Source: CAVQBP01 sp963723205
Lineage (GTDB): Bacteria; Bacteroidota; Ignavibacteria; Ignavibacteriales; Ignavibacteriaceae
DNA length: 64,000 nt
Reading direction: 5' to 3'
Assembly: GCA_963723205.1 (NCBI GenBank)
Contig: CAVRQC010000030.1
Location: forward strand, 25,015 to 89,014
In this document: piece by piece, positions 55,470-62,879 of the stretch
Position numbering within the stretch: the first letter of the stretch is position 1
Layout: each line of letters starts with the position of its first letter
The notes under the pieces: model-generated
What the model was told of the DNA's origin: nothing
Database searches by the model: none
The model's input: the letters and a program-made list of their open reading frames with translations, nothing else
Position numbers and translations under genes: made by a program

Positions 55470-56294
55470 ATGAATGCAGATCAAATTCAAATCTACACAC
55501 AAAAAGCTATTGACCTAGCAATTGAATACGGACCTAAAATAATCCTAGCGATTATTGTCCTTATCATTGGTCTTTGGATAATAAAATTGTTTATCAAAGG
55601 TCTGAACAAAGGAATGGAAAAAGGTGATGTCGATATTTCTCTCAGGAAATTCCTTGGAAATCTGGCTGGAATATTATTGAAAGTTTTGCTTTTAATAAGT
55701 GTTGCTTCAATGATAGGTATTGCCACAACATCTTTTATAGCAATTTTAGGTGCGGCAGGTTTGGCTGTTGGTTTAGCACTGCAGGGCGGTTTGGCTAACT
55801 TTGCAGGCGGTATTATTATTTTAATTTTTAAACCATTTAAAGTCGGAGATTTTATTGAAGCACAAGGTTATTTGGGAACAGTACGTGAGATTTCTATTTT
55901 CACTACTATATTGAAAACCCCGGATAACAAAACAGTTATTATTCCTAACGGTGCGCTATCTAACGGCAGTATGGTAAATTTTTCTACTGAACAGACAAGA
56001 CGTGTTGAATTTGTTTTCGGCATCGGTTATAATGATGATATCCTAAAAGTTAAAAATGTCTTAAACTCTATTGTGGAAGCAGATACAAGAATATTTAAAA
56101 ATCCTAAACCTATTATTGCCGTCGGAGAACTTGCCGACAGCTCAGTAAATTTCAAAGTAATGGTATGGTGCAGTTCTTCCGACTATTGGAGTGTTTTTTT
56201 CGATACTAACGAAAAAGTTAAACTGACTTTTGACAAAGAGGGAATTTCAATTCCTTTTCCCCAGAGGGATGTGCATATGTACAATGAAAAATAA
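55470..56294 (+). CDS. mscS: Small-conductance mechanosensitive channel (MscS family)
   Basis: 274 aa, close to the 286 aa of E. coli MscS. Three membrane helices, the pore-lining helix TM3 with LGAAGLAVGLALQGGLANFA and its Gly/Ala pattern, then the cytoplasmic beta domain (FKVGDFIEAQGYLGTVREIS) and PNGALSNGSMVNFS. It opens under membrane tension to release solutes after osmotic downshock. GGAAA ribosome site before ATG. Followed by a terminator-like hairpin at about 56358-56397. Confidence 0.93.
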   Translation: MNADQIQIYTQKAIDLAIEYGPKIILAIIVLIIGLWIIKLFIKGLNKGMEKGDVDISLRKFLGNLAGILLKVLLLISVASMIGIATTSFIAILGAAGLAVGLALQGGLANFAGGIIILIFKPFKVGDFIEAQGYLGTVREISIFTTILKTPDNKTVIIPNGALSNGSMVNFSTEQTRRVEFVFGIGYNDDILKVKNVLNSIVEADTRIFKNPKPIIAVGELADSSVNFKVMVWCSSSDYWSVFFDTNEKVKLTFDKEGISIPFPQRDVHMYNEK

Positions 56295-56353
56295 ATAGTC
56301 TCTTGTAATTTAAAGTCTTACCTTATAGCTTTTTTATGCTAGACATGTATGGG

Positions 56354-56403
56354 CAAAACCGGGAGACTTCATATTAAATGATTATTTTTCTCCGGGATTT
56401 TGT
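56354..56403 (+). terminator. Likely terminator after mscS
   Basis: CCGGGAGA pairs with TCTCCGGG apart from one mismatch, across a 22-base loop, and a T-rich tail (ATTTTGT) follows. Long loop makes it moderate only. Confidence 0.5.
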
Positions 56404-56453
56404 ATTTATATCAATACATCGATTGGAATAGTCTATATATAATTCTATTTTTT

Positions 56454-56762
56454 TTATAGCAAATGAATCGTAAAACTGCACCTTTCATCTCCCCTTAAAA
56501 CAGATTTTTCCAAGTTTACATTCACCTGTCTGCCAAATAAACTTTCGTATATTCTTTTTTGAGTTCCTAACGAACATTCACACAAGATTTCAGGAACATC
56601 TTTTTTAATTATAAAAGGACAGTTACATGTATTCCATATTTTTTCATTCTCCTTTATTATACCTTTATCTTTATCATAATCAACCGAATCGGCCCAAAGT
56701 CTTTTAATAAAACTGAAAACGCATCTACTTGTGCTTTGCGTGGATTTGTAGGAATGTCCGTA
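56454..56762 (-). pseudogene. Relic of a cysteine-rich (V4R/SufR-like) sensor domain
   Basis: An open frame of 102 codons without a start codon, closed upstream by a stop at 56763-56765. Its C-terminal half carries CNCPFIIKKDVPEILCECSL, then LFGRQVNVNLEKSVLRGDER and CSF, a spacing of cysteines like that at the end of SufR-type regulators and V4R domains, which bind Fe-S clusters or small ligands. The N-terminal part is missing. Best read as the 3' remnant of a regulator gene; function unproven. No ribosome site. Confidence 0.55.
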
Positions 56763-57039
56763 TTAACCCTTTTAAGTGATACAAGTTAATTTATTTTCTT
56801 TTAATAGACAAGATATTTATCATGAAGTTGATTTTATAAGGGTCTAATGGTTAAAAATCGTCAAAGAGTCATGGTGAACGCTTTGATAGCTATGAAAGAA
56901 AAGAACAGTCTGGATTTACAGAATTTTTTTTATTTGAAATTTAAAGTAACAGCCAAGATTCACATGTAAAAGCCATGTCCGCTCTGAATATTCGATAAAA
57001 GGAAGACAAAGACTGATTCAAAGCAGCCATATGAAATTA

Positions 57040-57648
57040 TTATTTAGCAGCACAATCAATACAAACGTGCTTACCGTTTTTTAATCTTCCATAACCTTCA
57101 ACTGTCATCTCGCCGCACTCTTCACACACGAAACCTGCAAAGCTGTCTTTTTTCTGTTCAAGTTTGTAATCAAATACTTCTGAAACGTCCATGAGTTTTT
57201 CTTCAGGTGCATTTAGAACATTGTTGATTAAAGGATCGACTACTTCATGAGGAACGCTGCTTGCCGGAATTCCTTTTTCCCTGTATTGTTTGAAGAAATC
57301 CGATTGTTTGTTTTGAAGCATCGCTTCCGCTTTTGGTGTAACACGAACTGCTTTCCCGGAATTTCTGTCAACAAGAGTAAGCGCCCATTTACCTTTGTGT
57401 GTTTTTTTAATATTGCCTTTACCAAATGTTGTTCCCATTATTACCTGCAACCCGTCTGCATAGCAAGTAGCACAGTGGTCTTCCCCTAAATCAACGAAAG
57501 CAACTATCTGTCCGTCCTTCGCTCTTTCAACGCCTAGTTTATTCATGCCTGCAGCTCCTACTCTTAGACCAAGCGGCATTGCTGGACATTTATGTCCATG
57601 AAATTTTTGTCCGAATTCTAACCATTCTTTTGGATTTATATTTGACAT
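57040..57648 (-). CDS. FmdE-family protein with C-terminal zinc ribbon
   Basis: 202 aa. The FmdE domain (about residues 8-140) has HGHKCPAMPLGLRVG and DHCATCYADGLQVIMGTTFG; the C terminus holds a zinc-ribbon, CEECGEMTVEGYG...CIDC. FmdE was named for formylmethanofuran dehydrogenase but most homologs, as here, occur without it; a metal- or cofactor-binding role is generally proposed. Last gene of the operon TauE/SafE-porin-FmdE (19 bases after the porin). Confidence 0.88.
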   Translation of the reverse strand: MSNINPKEWLEFGQKFHGHKCPAMPLGLRVGAAGMNKLGVERAKDGQIVAFVDLGEDHCATCYADGLQVIMGTTFGKGNIKKTHKGKWALTLVDRNSGKAVRVTPKAEAMLQNKQSDFFKQYREKGIPASSVPHEVVDPLINNVLNAPEEKLMDVSEVFDYKLEQKKDSFAGFVCEECGEMTVEGYGRLKNGKHVCIDCAAK

Positions 57649-57667
57649 TTTATTTGTCTCCTGATTT

Positions 57668-58678
57668 TTATTTGAAAAAATATTGAATTTGTAAAGTTGT
57701 TAATGAATTAGTTTTACTTGATGCAAACTGAAATTTATTGTCTAAAGAAAATTTTATATAGTTCCCTTTTAACAGGTATGAATAGCCGATTAAGTACCAG
57801 GGATCATTATTTGTTGAGGGATTTAAATCATTCAATTGCTCAACGGCGAGGGTAACTAAATTTTTCGAATCGAACAGATAATCAGCAAGTGCATAATAAC
57901 CGTAAGCTTTTCGATCGCCGAGATGAGCTTCAATGTATTCAGATTGCAATTCAAAATCGTCAATATTCAATTTCCCTTCAAAACCAAAGCGGAAATCATT
58001 CCCGGTAAATGAAAAATTATTTCCAAATATTTTACTGAACTGTAAATCATGAGCAGCCCTGTACGAAAGGTTATAACCTAACTCTAATTTAGATTCTGAA
58101 TGGTGGATAAGATACAAACTTGCATGGTTTACGTAAAGAAAATTTCTTTGGTTTGAAACATTGTTAGCGCCGTTCCCATTGAAGAATCCGAGGCTGAGAA
58201 AACCAGTTTTGTTATCCTCTAATTTTAATTCAACGCCTATATCTCTTGCCATAGTTTCCGCACCGGGAACCAGTGCATTAACAACGTCAGCTCTTTCATC
58301 AAGCGGTATCACATAGTCGGGCTGCTTCCTTTGCAAACTGAAATGAGGTACGAACTGACCCGCAGTAACTTCAAATTTATTTATCTTATAATTTACAAGT
58401 ACATCTTGAAGTAGAAATTGAAATTTGACCTGTTGATGAAAAATTGCCTGCAATTTATAACTCCAATTTCCAGTGTTTCCTGGTATTGAACCATTGAGCC
58501 ACAGCTTTGCTCTTCTAATTGAAAAGTTTGTTTGATCTAAATAATTATCCGAAAAACGGTATTGCAAATAACCATTCCAATTTATTTTTTGCTGTGCTAC
58601 TACTCTGAAATTAATTGTTGTTAAAAAAACAATAGTTACTATGAATATGATTTTAATTTTTAGCTTCTTTTTCTTCAT
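57668..58678 (-). CDS. Phosphate-selective porin O/P-like outer-membrane protein
   Basis: 336 aa with a signal peptide ending VVAQQ. Barrel strands typical of the OprO/OprP group are visible: FSIRRAKLWLNGSIPGNTGNW, then FEVTAGQFVPHFSLQR, and the protein ends with an aromatic-rich strand (QIQYFFK). Its start codon overlaps the stop of the exporter gene by one base (TAATG), so the two are translationally coupled. Together with the exporter it could pass an anion across both membranes. Confidence 0.85.
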   Translation of the reverse strand: MKKKKLKIKIIFIVTIVFLTTINFRVVAQQKINWNGYLQYRFSDNYLDQTNFSIRRAKLWLNGSIPGNTGNWSYKLQAIFHQQVKFQFLLQDVLVNYKINKFEVTAGQFVPHFSLQRKQPDYVIPLDERADVVNALVPGAETMARDIGVELKLEDNKTGFLSLGFFNGNGANNVSNQRNFLYVNHASLYLIHHSESKLELGYNLSYRAAHDLQFSKIFGNNFSFTGNDFRFGFEGKLNIDDFELQSEYIEAHLGDRKAYGYYALADYLFDSKNLVTLAVEQLNDLNPSTNNDPWYLIGYSYLLKGNYIKFSLDNKFQFASSKTNSLTTLQIQYFFK

Positions 58679-59427
58679 TAGATTACACCTATAATTATCT
58701 TAATAGCTATAGCAAACAATACTACGGCAAAAATTTGTTTTACTATGCTCGACTTAGCTTTATTTACCAGGAAATTGCTTCCGAAATAGGCTCCTATAAC
58801 TACTGCGATTGCCAATATTATAGTTAAGGTCCAATTAAAGTGCCCCTGTGCGGCATGTCCGAGAAAACCAGAGAAAGAAGAAAAAGTTACTGCAAAAGCC
58901 GAAGTTGCCGCGGCTTTTTTTGTTTCATATCCCATCCACATCAGAAGAGGCGCCATTATAAAACCGCCGCCGATACCCAGAAGGCCCGCCATAAAACCTG
59001 CAAAGCTGCCAATTATAGCTCCTATAATTGCACGTTTTTTAAATGACATAATTTCTTTAGGTTCCGGTTTTCTTGACATAAGCAGCATTCTGCCTGCAGC
59101 AACTAAAACTGCAACGGCAAATAGTATAAGCAAAATATTTACCGGCAATTTATCGGAAACAAGCGCTCCGATAGGAGCAAAGAGAAAAGCGGAAATTGTC
59201 ATTGCCAAACCACCTTTTACATCCACCAATTTATTTTTGAAATAGGCAATTAATGCGATAAGAGTAGTCAGGCCGTTTAATAACAGCGCTAGCGGTATTG
59301 CAACTTCCTTAACCGGAAAGCCAGCCCATTTAAGAATCGGTACATAAATTAATGCACCACCTAAACCCAGCATAGAAAACAAGAAGGAAGCTGCAAGAAT
59401 TATTATTGAAATAATTAAGTATAACAT
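58678..59427 (-). CDS. TauE/SafE (TSUP) anion exporter
   Basis: 249 aa with eight membrane helices in two repeats, each starting with the family's GLGGALIYVP / GIGGGFIMAPLL loop motif. TSUP members move sulfite, sulfoacetate or other organic anions. It is the first gene after a TetR regulator and is followed by a porin and an FmdE protein; the set looks like an anion export or stress module. An operator-like site lies 24-44 bases before the start codon. Confidence 0.92.
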   Translation of the reverse strand: MLYLIISIIILAASFLFSMLGLGGALIYVPILKWAGFPVKEVAIPLALLLNGLTTLIALIAYFKNKLVDVKGGLAMTISAFLFAPIGALVSDKLPVNILLILFAVAVLVAAGRMLLMSRKPEPKEIMSFKKRAIIGAIIGSFAGFMAGLLGIGGGFIMAPLLMWMGYETKKAAATSAFAVTFSSFSGFLGHAAQGHFNWTLTIILAIAVVIGAYFGSNFLVNKAKSSIVKQIFAVVLFAIAIKIIIGVI

Positions 59428-59450
59428 ATAATTACTTCCCTTTGATTAAA

Positions 59451-59471
59451 TAAGTAATCGTTTACTTACTT
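59451..59471. promoter_or_regulatory. Putative TetR operator upstream of the exporter operon
   Basis: AGTAA-TCGT-TTACT inverted repeat (59453-59466) inside TAAGTAATCGTTTACTTAC. A 21-base alignment with the site before the TetR gene (60099-60119) shares 17 positions, including both half-sites. Confidence 0.65.
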
Positions 59472-59487
59472 TACTGATTAAATTTTT

Positions 59488-60090
59488 TTACTTCTTCAAT
59501 GCATTCAAAATTAAAGAATACATCCTTTTGCAAAAATTATCAACATTAAGTTCGTTTCTGTTCAGAACTAACTCAATATTAAATGTGATTGGGATACCCA
59601 TGTACAGCATAGCGACATCTTCCGGATTTATATTTTTATCCCATACACCTTCAGCGATCCCATCTTTTACCATTTTTATTATAAATTGCTTCTGTTCTGT
59701 TAAAATTTGATTTAGCTTTTCTTTCAGCTCTTTATCTCCCAAATGAGTTGCTTCGGAAAATAATAGAATTGTAATACCTCTATTTTCCTTAAGATATTTA
59801 ACATTTTTACACAGATAATTGAATAATTTCTCCTCCGTTTTTACCGGAGCAATAACTATACTTCTCAGGGATCCTACTAAGTCATCTGCAACATCGTCCA
59901 TTATTCCTTTTATTATATCACGTTTGGTTTGAAAGTGACGGAAAATGGCACCCTCGCTAAATCCGATTCTTTTTGCCAGGTTTCTGGTTGAAAGATTATG
60001 CAAACCCTCATCAGCAATTATCTCTAATACAGCCTTTTTAATCTGTTCCTGCCTGGTATCGGTACTTTCTCTTGACATTTTGTTTCTCAT
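59488..60090 (-). CDS. TetR/AcrR-family transcriptional regulator
   Basis: 200 aa. The N-terminal helix-turn-helix is complete: LHNLSTRNLAKRIGFSEGAI followed by FRHFQTKRDI. The C-terminal ligand domain gives no hint of the inducer. Encoded 60 bases upstream of the exporter-porin-FmdE operon on the same strand. Very similar inverted repeats lie before its own start and before the operon, indicating autoregulation plus control of the exporter. A second ATG five codons later (MSRES) is an alternative start. Confidence 0.92.
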   Translation of the reverse strand: MRNKMSRESTDTRQEQIKKAVLEIIADEGLHNLSTRNLAKRIGFSEGAIFRHFQTKRDIIKGIMDDVADDLVGSLRSIVIAPVKTEEKLFNYLCKNVKYLKENRGITILLFSEATHLGDKELKEKLNQILTEQKQFIIKMVKDGIAEGVWDKNINPEDVAMLYMGIPITFNIELVLNRNELNVDNFCKRMYSLILNALKK

Positions 60091-60098
60091 TGAATAAT

Positions 60099-60119
60099 TA
60101 AGTAATCACTTACTCACTA
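60099..60119. promoter_or_regulatory. Putative TetR autoregulatory operator
   Basis: AGTAA-TCAC-TTACT inverted repeat (60101-60114) inside TAAGTAATCACTTACTCAC, 9-29 bases before the TetR start codon. Twin of the site at 59451-59471. Confidence 0.65.
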
Positions 60120-60245
60120 AGATAAATAAATTATGTTATTGTGTCAAGATGTAGATAAAATAATTTGAATATATTTTTTATTTTCTTATCATTACAATAA
60201 ACGCATTTCGAATTACAATCTTAGAATTATAAAGGGGCTAGAATT

Positions 60246-60760
60246 ATGAAATCAAACTTGCTGCTGTTTTTATTAACACCAATAATTTTATTGGTTGTTC
60301 AGCAACTTATAAAGCTGCTAATTATGAGTCAAATGAGTTAATTTACAAGGACTTCAATAATTCTGCTCAAAATAAAAAATTGGAAGTAACCTTGACTAAT
60401 GACAGTGTTTTGTTTATTCCTGAAGATGCAGAAATAAGAAATGGCAGTATGCTCTTAAAATTTTCTCCGGATTATTACCCTGCAAAGATTAAAAAAAACA
60501 GACTGGTACCAATTACTGATGTCAAGCAGGTAAGTTATAAAAATCATTGGAAAGCTATGGTACCCGGATTTGCTATGGGACTCTTAATTGGTGGTTTAAT
60601 CGGCGCTACTGGTTTGGTTTTTAATTTTAAAGAAGGTGGAAATCATCCTAAAACTGACTATGGCAGCAATATTTGGTTAGGTAGCTTAAATGGAATTATC
60701 ATAGGTACTGTTGTAGGGTTTATAGTTGGATTTAATGAGATTTATCAATTCAGTCAATGA
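60246..60760 (+). pseudogene. Lipoprotein gene with a frame break in the signal peptide
   Basis: A good ribosome site (AAGGGG) and ATG at 60246 open a signal peptide (MKSNLLLFLLTPIILLVV) that soon hits a stop. A -1 shift near 60285-60292 joins it to IGCSATYKAANYESNE, which contains a lipobox cysteine, and an open frame continues to TGA at 60760 with two C-terminal membrane helices (PGFAMGLLIGGLIGATGLVF and later). The combined protein would be about 170 aa. Either a real frameshift mutation, a sequencing error, or recoding. Any start inside the second frame (TTG at 60380) would lack a signal. Family unknown. Confidence 0.7.
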
Positions 60761-60833
60761 TTTCCGGATAAAATAAGAATAATTTGTTAAATCTATCCAC
60801 CAGTTTATATATTATTGTACTTTAAAATAAAAA

Positions 60834-60855
60834 AGAGGCTCTCGGTTAAGCCTCT
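60834..60855 (-). terminator. Terminator on the minus strand, originally behind tRNA-Phe
   Basis: Stem AGAGGCT / AGCCTCT with loop CTCGGTTA, followed on the minus strand by TTTTTTATTTT. A second stem, GTCCGGC / GCCGGAC, lies at 60861-60889 between it and the tRNA fragment. Confidence 0.7.
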
Positions 60856-60893
60856 CAAAAGTCCGGCTTCGTTTATAACTTCGCCGGACACGG

Positions 60894-60939
60894 TGGGCAG
60901 AGACGGAATTGAACCGCCGACACAAGGATTTTCAGTCCT
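60894..60939 (-). tRNA. 3' fragment of tRNA-Phe(GAA), probable left attachment site
   Basis: On the minus strand the 46 bases run from the anticodon arm (AGGACTGAAAATCCT, anticodon GAA) through GGCGG-TTCAATT-CCGTC (T arm) to TCTGCCCA; CC follows but not CCA. The matching 5' half (acceptor GGGCAGA and D arm) is absent upstream, where the sequence becomes unrelated exactly at the anticodon stem. Such half tRNAs mark where a tyrosine-recombinase element inserted in the anticodon loop; the intact tRNA should be rebuilt at the far end of the element, outside the window. Confidence 0.8.
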
Positions 60940-61058
60940 AAAACTTACTTGAAAACAAGCCAAAAACGCAATATTTGGGCTCTAAAACTCCCCCTATTAG
61001 CACCCGAATTGACAATTTTGTTGTAAAATTGTTGTAACTCATGTTTTACAGGTTGTAA

Positions 61059-61094
61059 AGAAAAAAGTGCCCGTCTGCTGGATAGACGAGCACT
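61059..61094 (-). terminator. Terminator of the phage tail operon
   Basis: On the minus strand GTGC-CGTCT pairs with AGACG-GCAC with one internal mismatch, and a T-run follows the hairpin. It lies 150 bases after the last tail gene. Confidence 0.75.
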
Positions 61095-61245
61095 GAATTT
61101 TAGCCGCTTCAGTGTTAACCTATCCCTTTAAAAGAAATATACTAACAGAGCAGCGACTCAATTCAACATAGTAACTAAACCGTTACGTGTCAAGTTATTA
61201 TTTTGTTGATTTTTAGAAGTACGTCACATATATAGCAGATAATTA

Positions 61246-62283
61246 TTAACCTAACTCATACAAGACTTTGTAATAATCTCTGCCGTCATAGCAGTTGCCG
61301 CTATGTAAATAATTTTTAGAGTTATAAACATAAATTGTTCCGGCGTTCCTGTTTGCTGCGGTCGTGTTAGCAAGTAAGATGCCCTCGATTGCGCTTGAGG
61401 TTAACACCTTAAAGTCTGTGTTATTAACTACCGACACCCAAAGATTGCCGCCGACAAGATTATTCACACCGCCAAAGGTAAACAAGTTTGTAGGCAAGCG
61501 ACCTGCCGAATTTGTGAAAGATACATCGTTAATCATAGCGTCATTATCAGCGTCATAACTCTCACTAAAGCCTTCGATATAACCGGCAAACCCTGTACCG
61601 TTCATAAACACAACCGAACTCAAATTTACTCCCTGAGTTATTGCTCCGACATTATGTTTGTAACCCGTCCAAGTCGGCGTGAACCAGGTTAACACACCCT
61701 TACAAGAACCGTCTATTTTACTAATCGTCATTATCATGTTGGCGTTTTGGCTTTTCCAAAAAATCATCTTAGGAATATTAGCCATAACGTTAGTCGTTGC
61801 CGAGCTTGTTTGCCACATACAAACTTGACCAGCCCAATTATTGTCCGTCCAACCTTCCCAAAGAACAGACGAGGCTGAAGGCGCAAATAATGTGCTGCCG
61901 TCAACCTTAAACCTTATTCTCATCCAAAAGACAATCCAATAACCGGTTGAAGTAGCCTGCGTTGACATTTCGTATATTAAAGCCGATTGCGGAGACTGCG
62001 ACAAACCTGCGTCATTGTCGTAATAAAAACGTAAATTGTGATTTATGTTCGAAGCGCTCTGCGCCGGTTCGGATTGTATTAAACCGGCTTCGCTTTGTAA
62101 AAATGCCGGTGTCGGAGACGAGCTTGTTATAAGTTTAATGTGAGGGTCAAAGGCTTGCATGCCTGTGAAAATTTTCCACATTAACCATTCCTTGCCTATA
62201 TTTGTTCCGTCTGCAATACCCTCAACAGGGTCAAAGCCGCTAAGGTTGTCTGATAAATTCGATAAGTTGTGTATAATTGCCAT
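61246..62283 (-). CDS. Phage structural protein, probably tail-associated, unknown
   Basis: 345 aa, no signal peptide. Beta-rich with many N, S, T and aromatic residues; the opening MAIIHNLSNLSDNLSGFDPVE and the closing HSGNCYDGRDYYKVLYELG are distinctive but not of a family I recognise. Composition and position (last gene of the tail operon) suggest a receptor-binding or fibre-tip protein. The following terminator marks the operon's end. Confidence 0.6.
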   Translation of the reverse strand: MAIIHNLSNLSDNLSGFDPVEGIADGTNIGKEWLMWKIFTGMQAFDPHIKLITSSSPTPAFLQSEAGLIQSEPAQSASNINHNLRFYYDNDAGLSQSPQSALIYEMSTQATSTGYWIVFWMRIRFKVDGSTLFAPSASSVLWEGWTDNNWAGQVCMWQTSSATTNVMANIPKMIFWKSQNANMIMTISKIDGSCKGVLTWFTPTWTGYKHNVGAITQGVNLSSVVFMNGTGFAGYIEGFSESYDADNDAMINDVSFTNSAGRLPTNLFTFGGVNNLVGGNLWVSVVNNTDFKVLTSSAIEGILLANTTAANRNAGTIYVYNSKNYLHSGNCYDGRDYYKVLYELG

Positions 62284-62287
62284 AATG

Positions 62288-62539
62288 TTAATTAGCTAAT
62301 ATTATTAAATTATTACTTTGTAAAACTGAAAAGCCCATTCCTTGAATTGCTAAAGCTGTTAAACCTGTCTCGTCCTGTATGACTGCTGATTTCGGTTGCA
62401 TGTTTGCGATTGCATCAACACTGCGAAACCTTACCAAAACTTTATCTGGATAGTCTGGGCTGTTAAGATAAACAGGTATAACTTCCGTAATTCTGAATTT
62501 TACTTCTGCGCCCTGCGCATCAAAAAAAGTGCTCGCCAT
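62288..62539 (-). CDS. Small phage protein with shared C-terminal motif
   Basis: 83 aa, beta-rich, ending GFSVLQSNNLIILAN. The neighbouring 112-aa product ends GFSVLSSTNLIVIAG, so the two share a C-terminal module. Two bases separate the genes and four bases separate it from the next one, so all are cotranscribed. A small accessory fibre or chaperone-tag function is possible; not identified. Confidence 0.55.
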   Translation of the reverse strand: MASTFFDAQGAEVKFRITEVIPVYLNSPDYPDKVLVRFRSVDAIANMQPKSAVIQDETGLTALAIQGMGFSVLQSNNLIILAN

Positions 62540-62540
62540 G

Positions 62541-62879
62541 TTAACCCGCTATTACTATTAAATTAGTGCTGCTTAAAACAGAGAAACCTTGAGCTTCGAT
62601 TCCAAGTGAAATAATTCTCGGAGCTTTCTGATCGGCTTGCGTTGTCTCGCAATCTCTGTGCCTGTATAAAATTCCTTCTTTTCCTAGCTGTTCATAAAGT
62701 TCGTTAAACTTTATAAGCGAGTCTGAATATTTGTGAACGTTAATCATAACGTCAAACGCCCAATGCTCGGCAAAATCAACCCACTCTCTGTGCCGGTTTA
62801 TAATCGACTCGTGCATAATGGTTTTTATGTCCGGCTCGTCTCTAACGATTTCCGAATGGTCTAATAAAATCTCAATCAT
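62541..62879 (-). CDS. Phage protein with shared C-terminal motif
   Basis: 112 aa, helical N-terminal half (LDHSEIVRDEPDIKTIMHES) and a beta-rich end carrying the GFSVLSSTNLIVIAG module. It overlaps the upstream fibre gene by four bases (ATGA), showing tight translational coupling. The helical part has no family I recognise. The shared ending with the 83-aa product suggests both bind the same partner, for example the fibre. Confidence 0.55.
   Translation of the reverse strand: MIEILLDHSEIVRDEPDIKTIMHESIINRHREWVDFAEHWAFDVMINVHKYSDSLIKFNELYEQLGKEGILYRHRDCETTQADQKAPRIISLGIEAQGFSVLSSTNLIVIAG

Noticed and set aside
60285..60292. Programmed -1 frameshift in the lipoprotein gene
   Set aside because: The sequence around AATTTTA does not fit a canonical slippery heptamer and no downstream pseudoknot is evident; simple mutation or read error is more likely.
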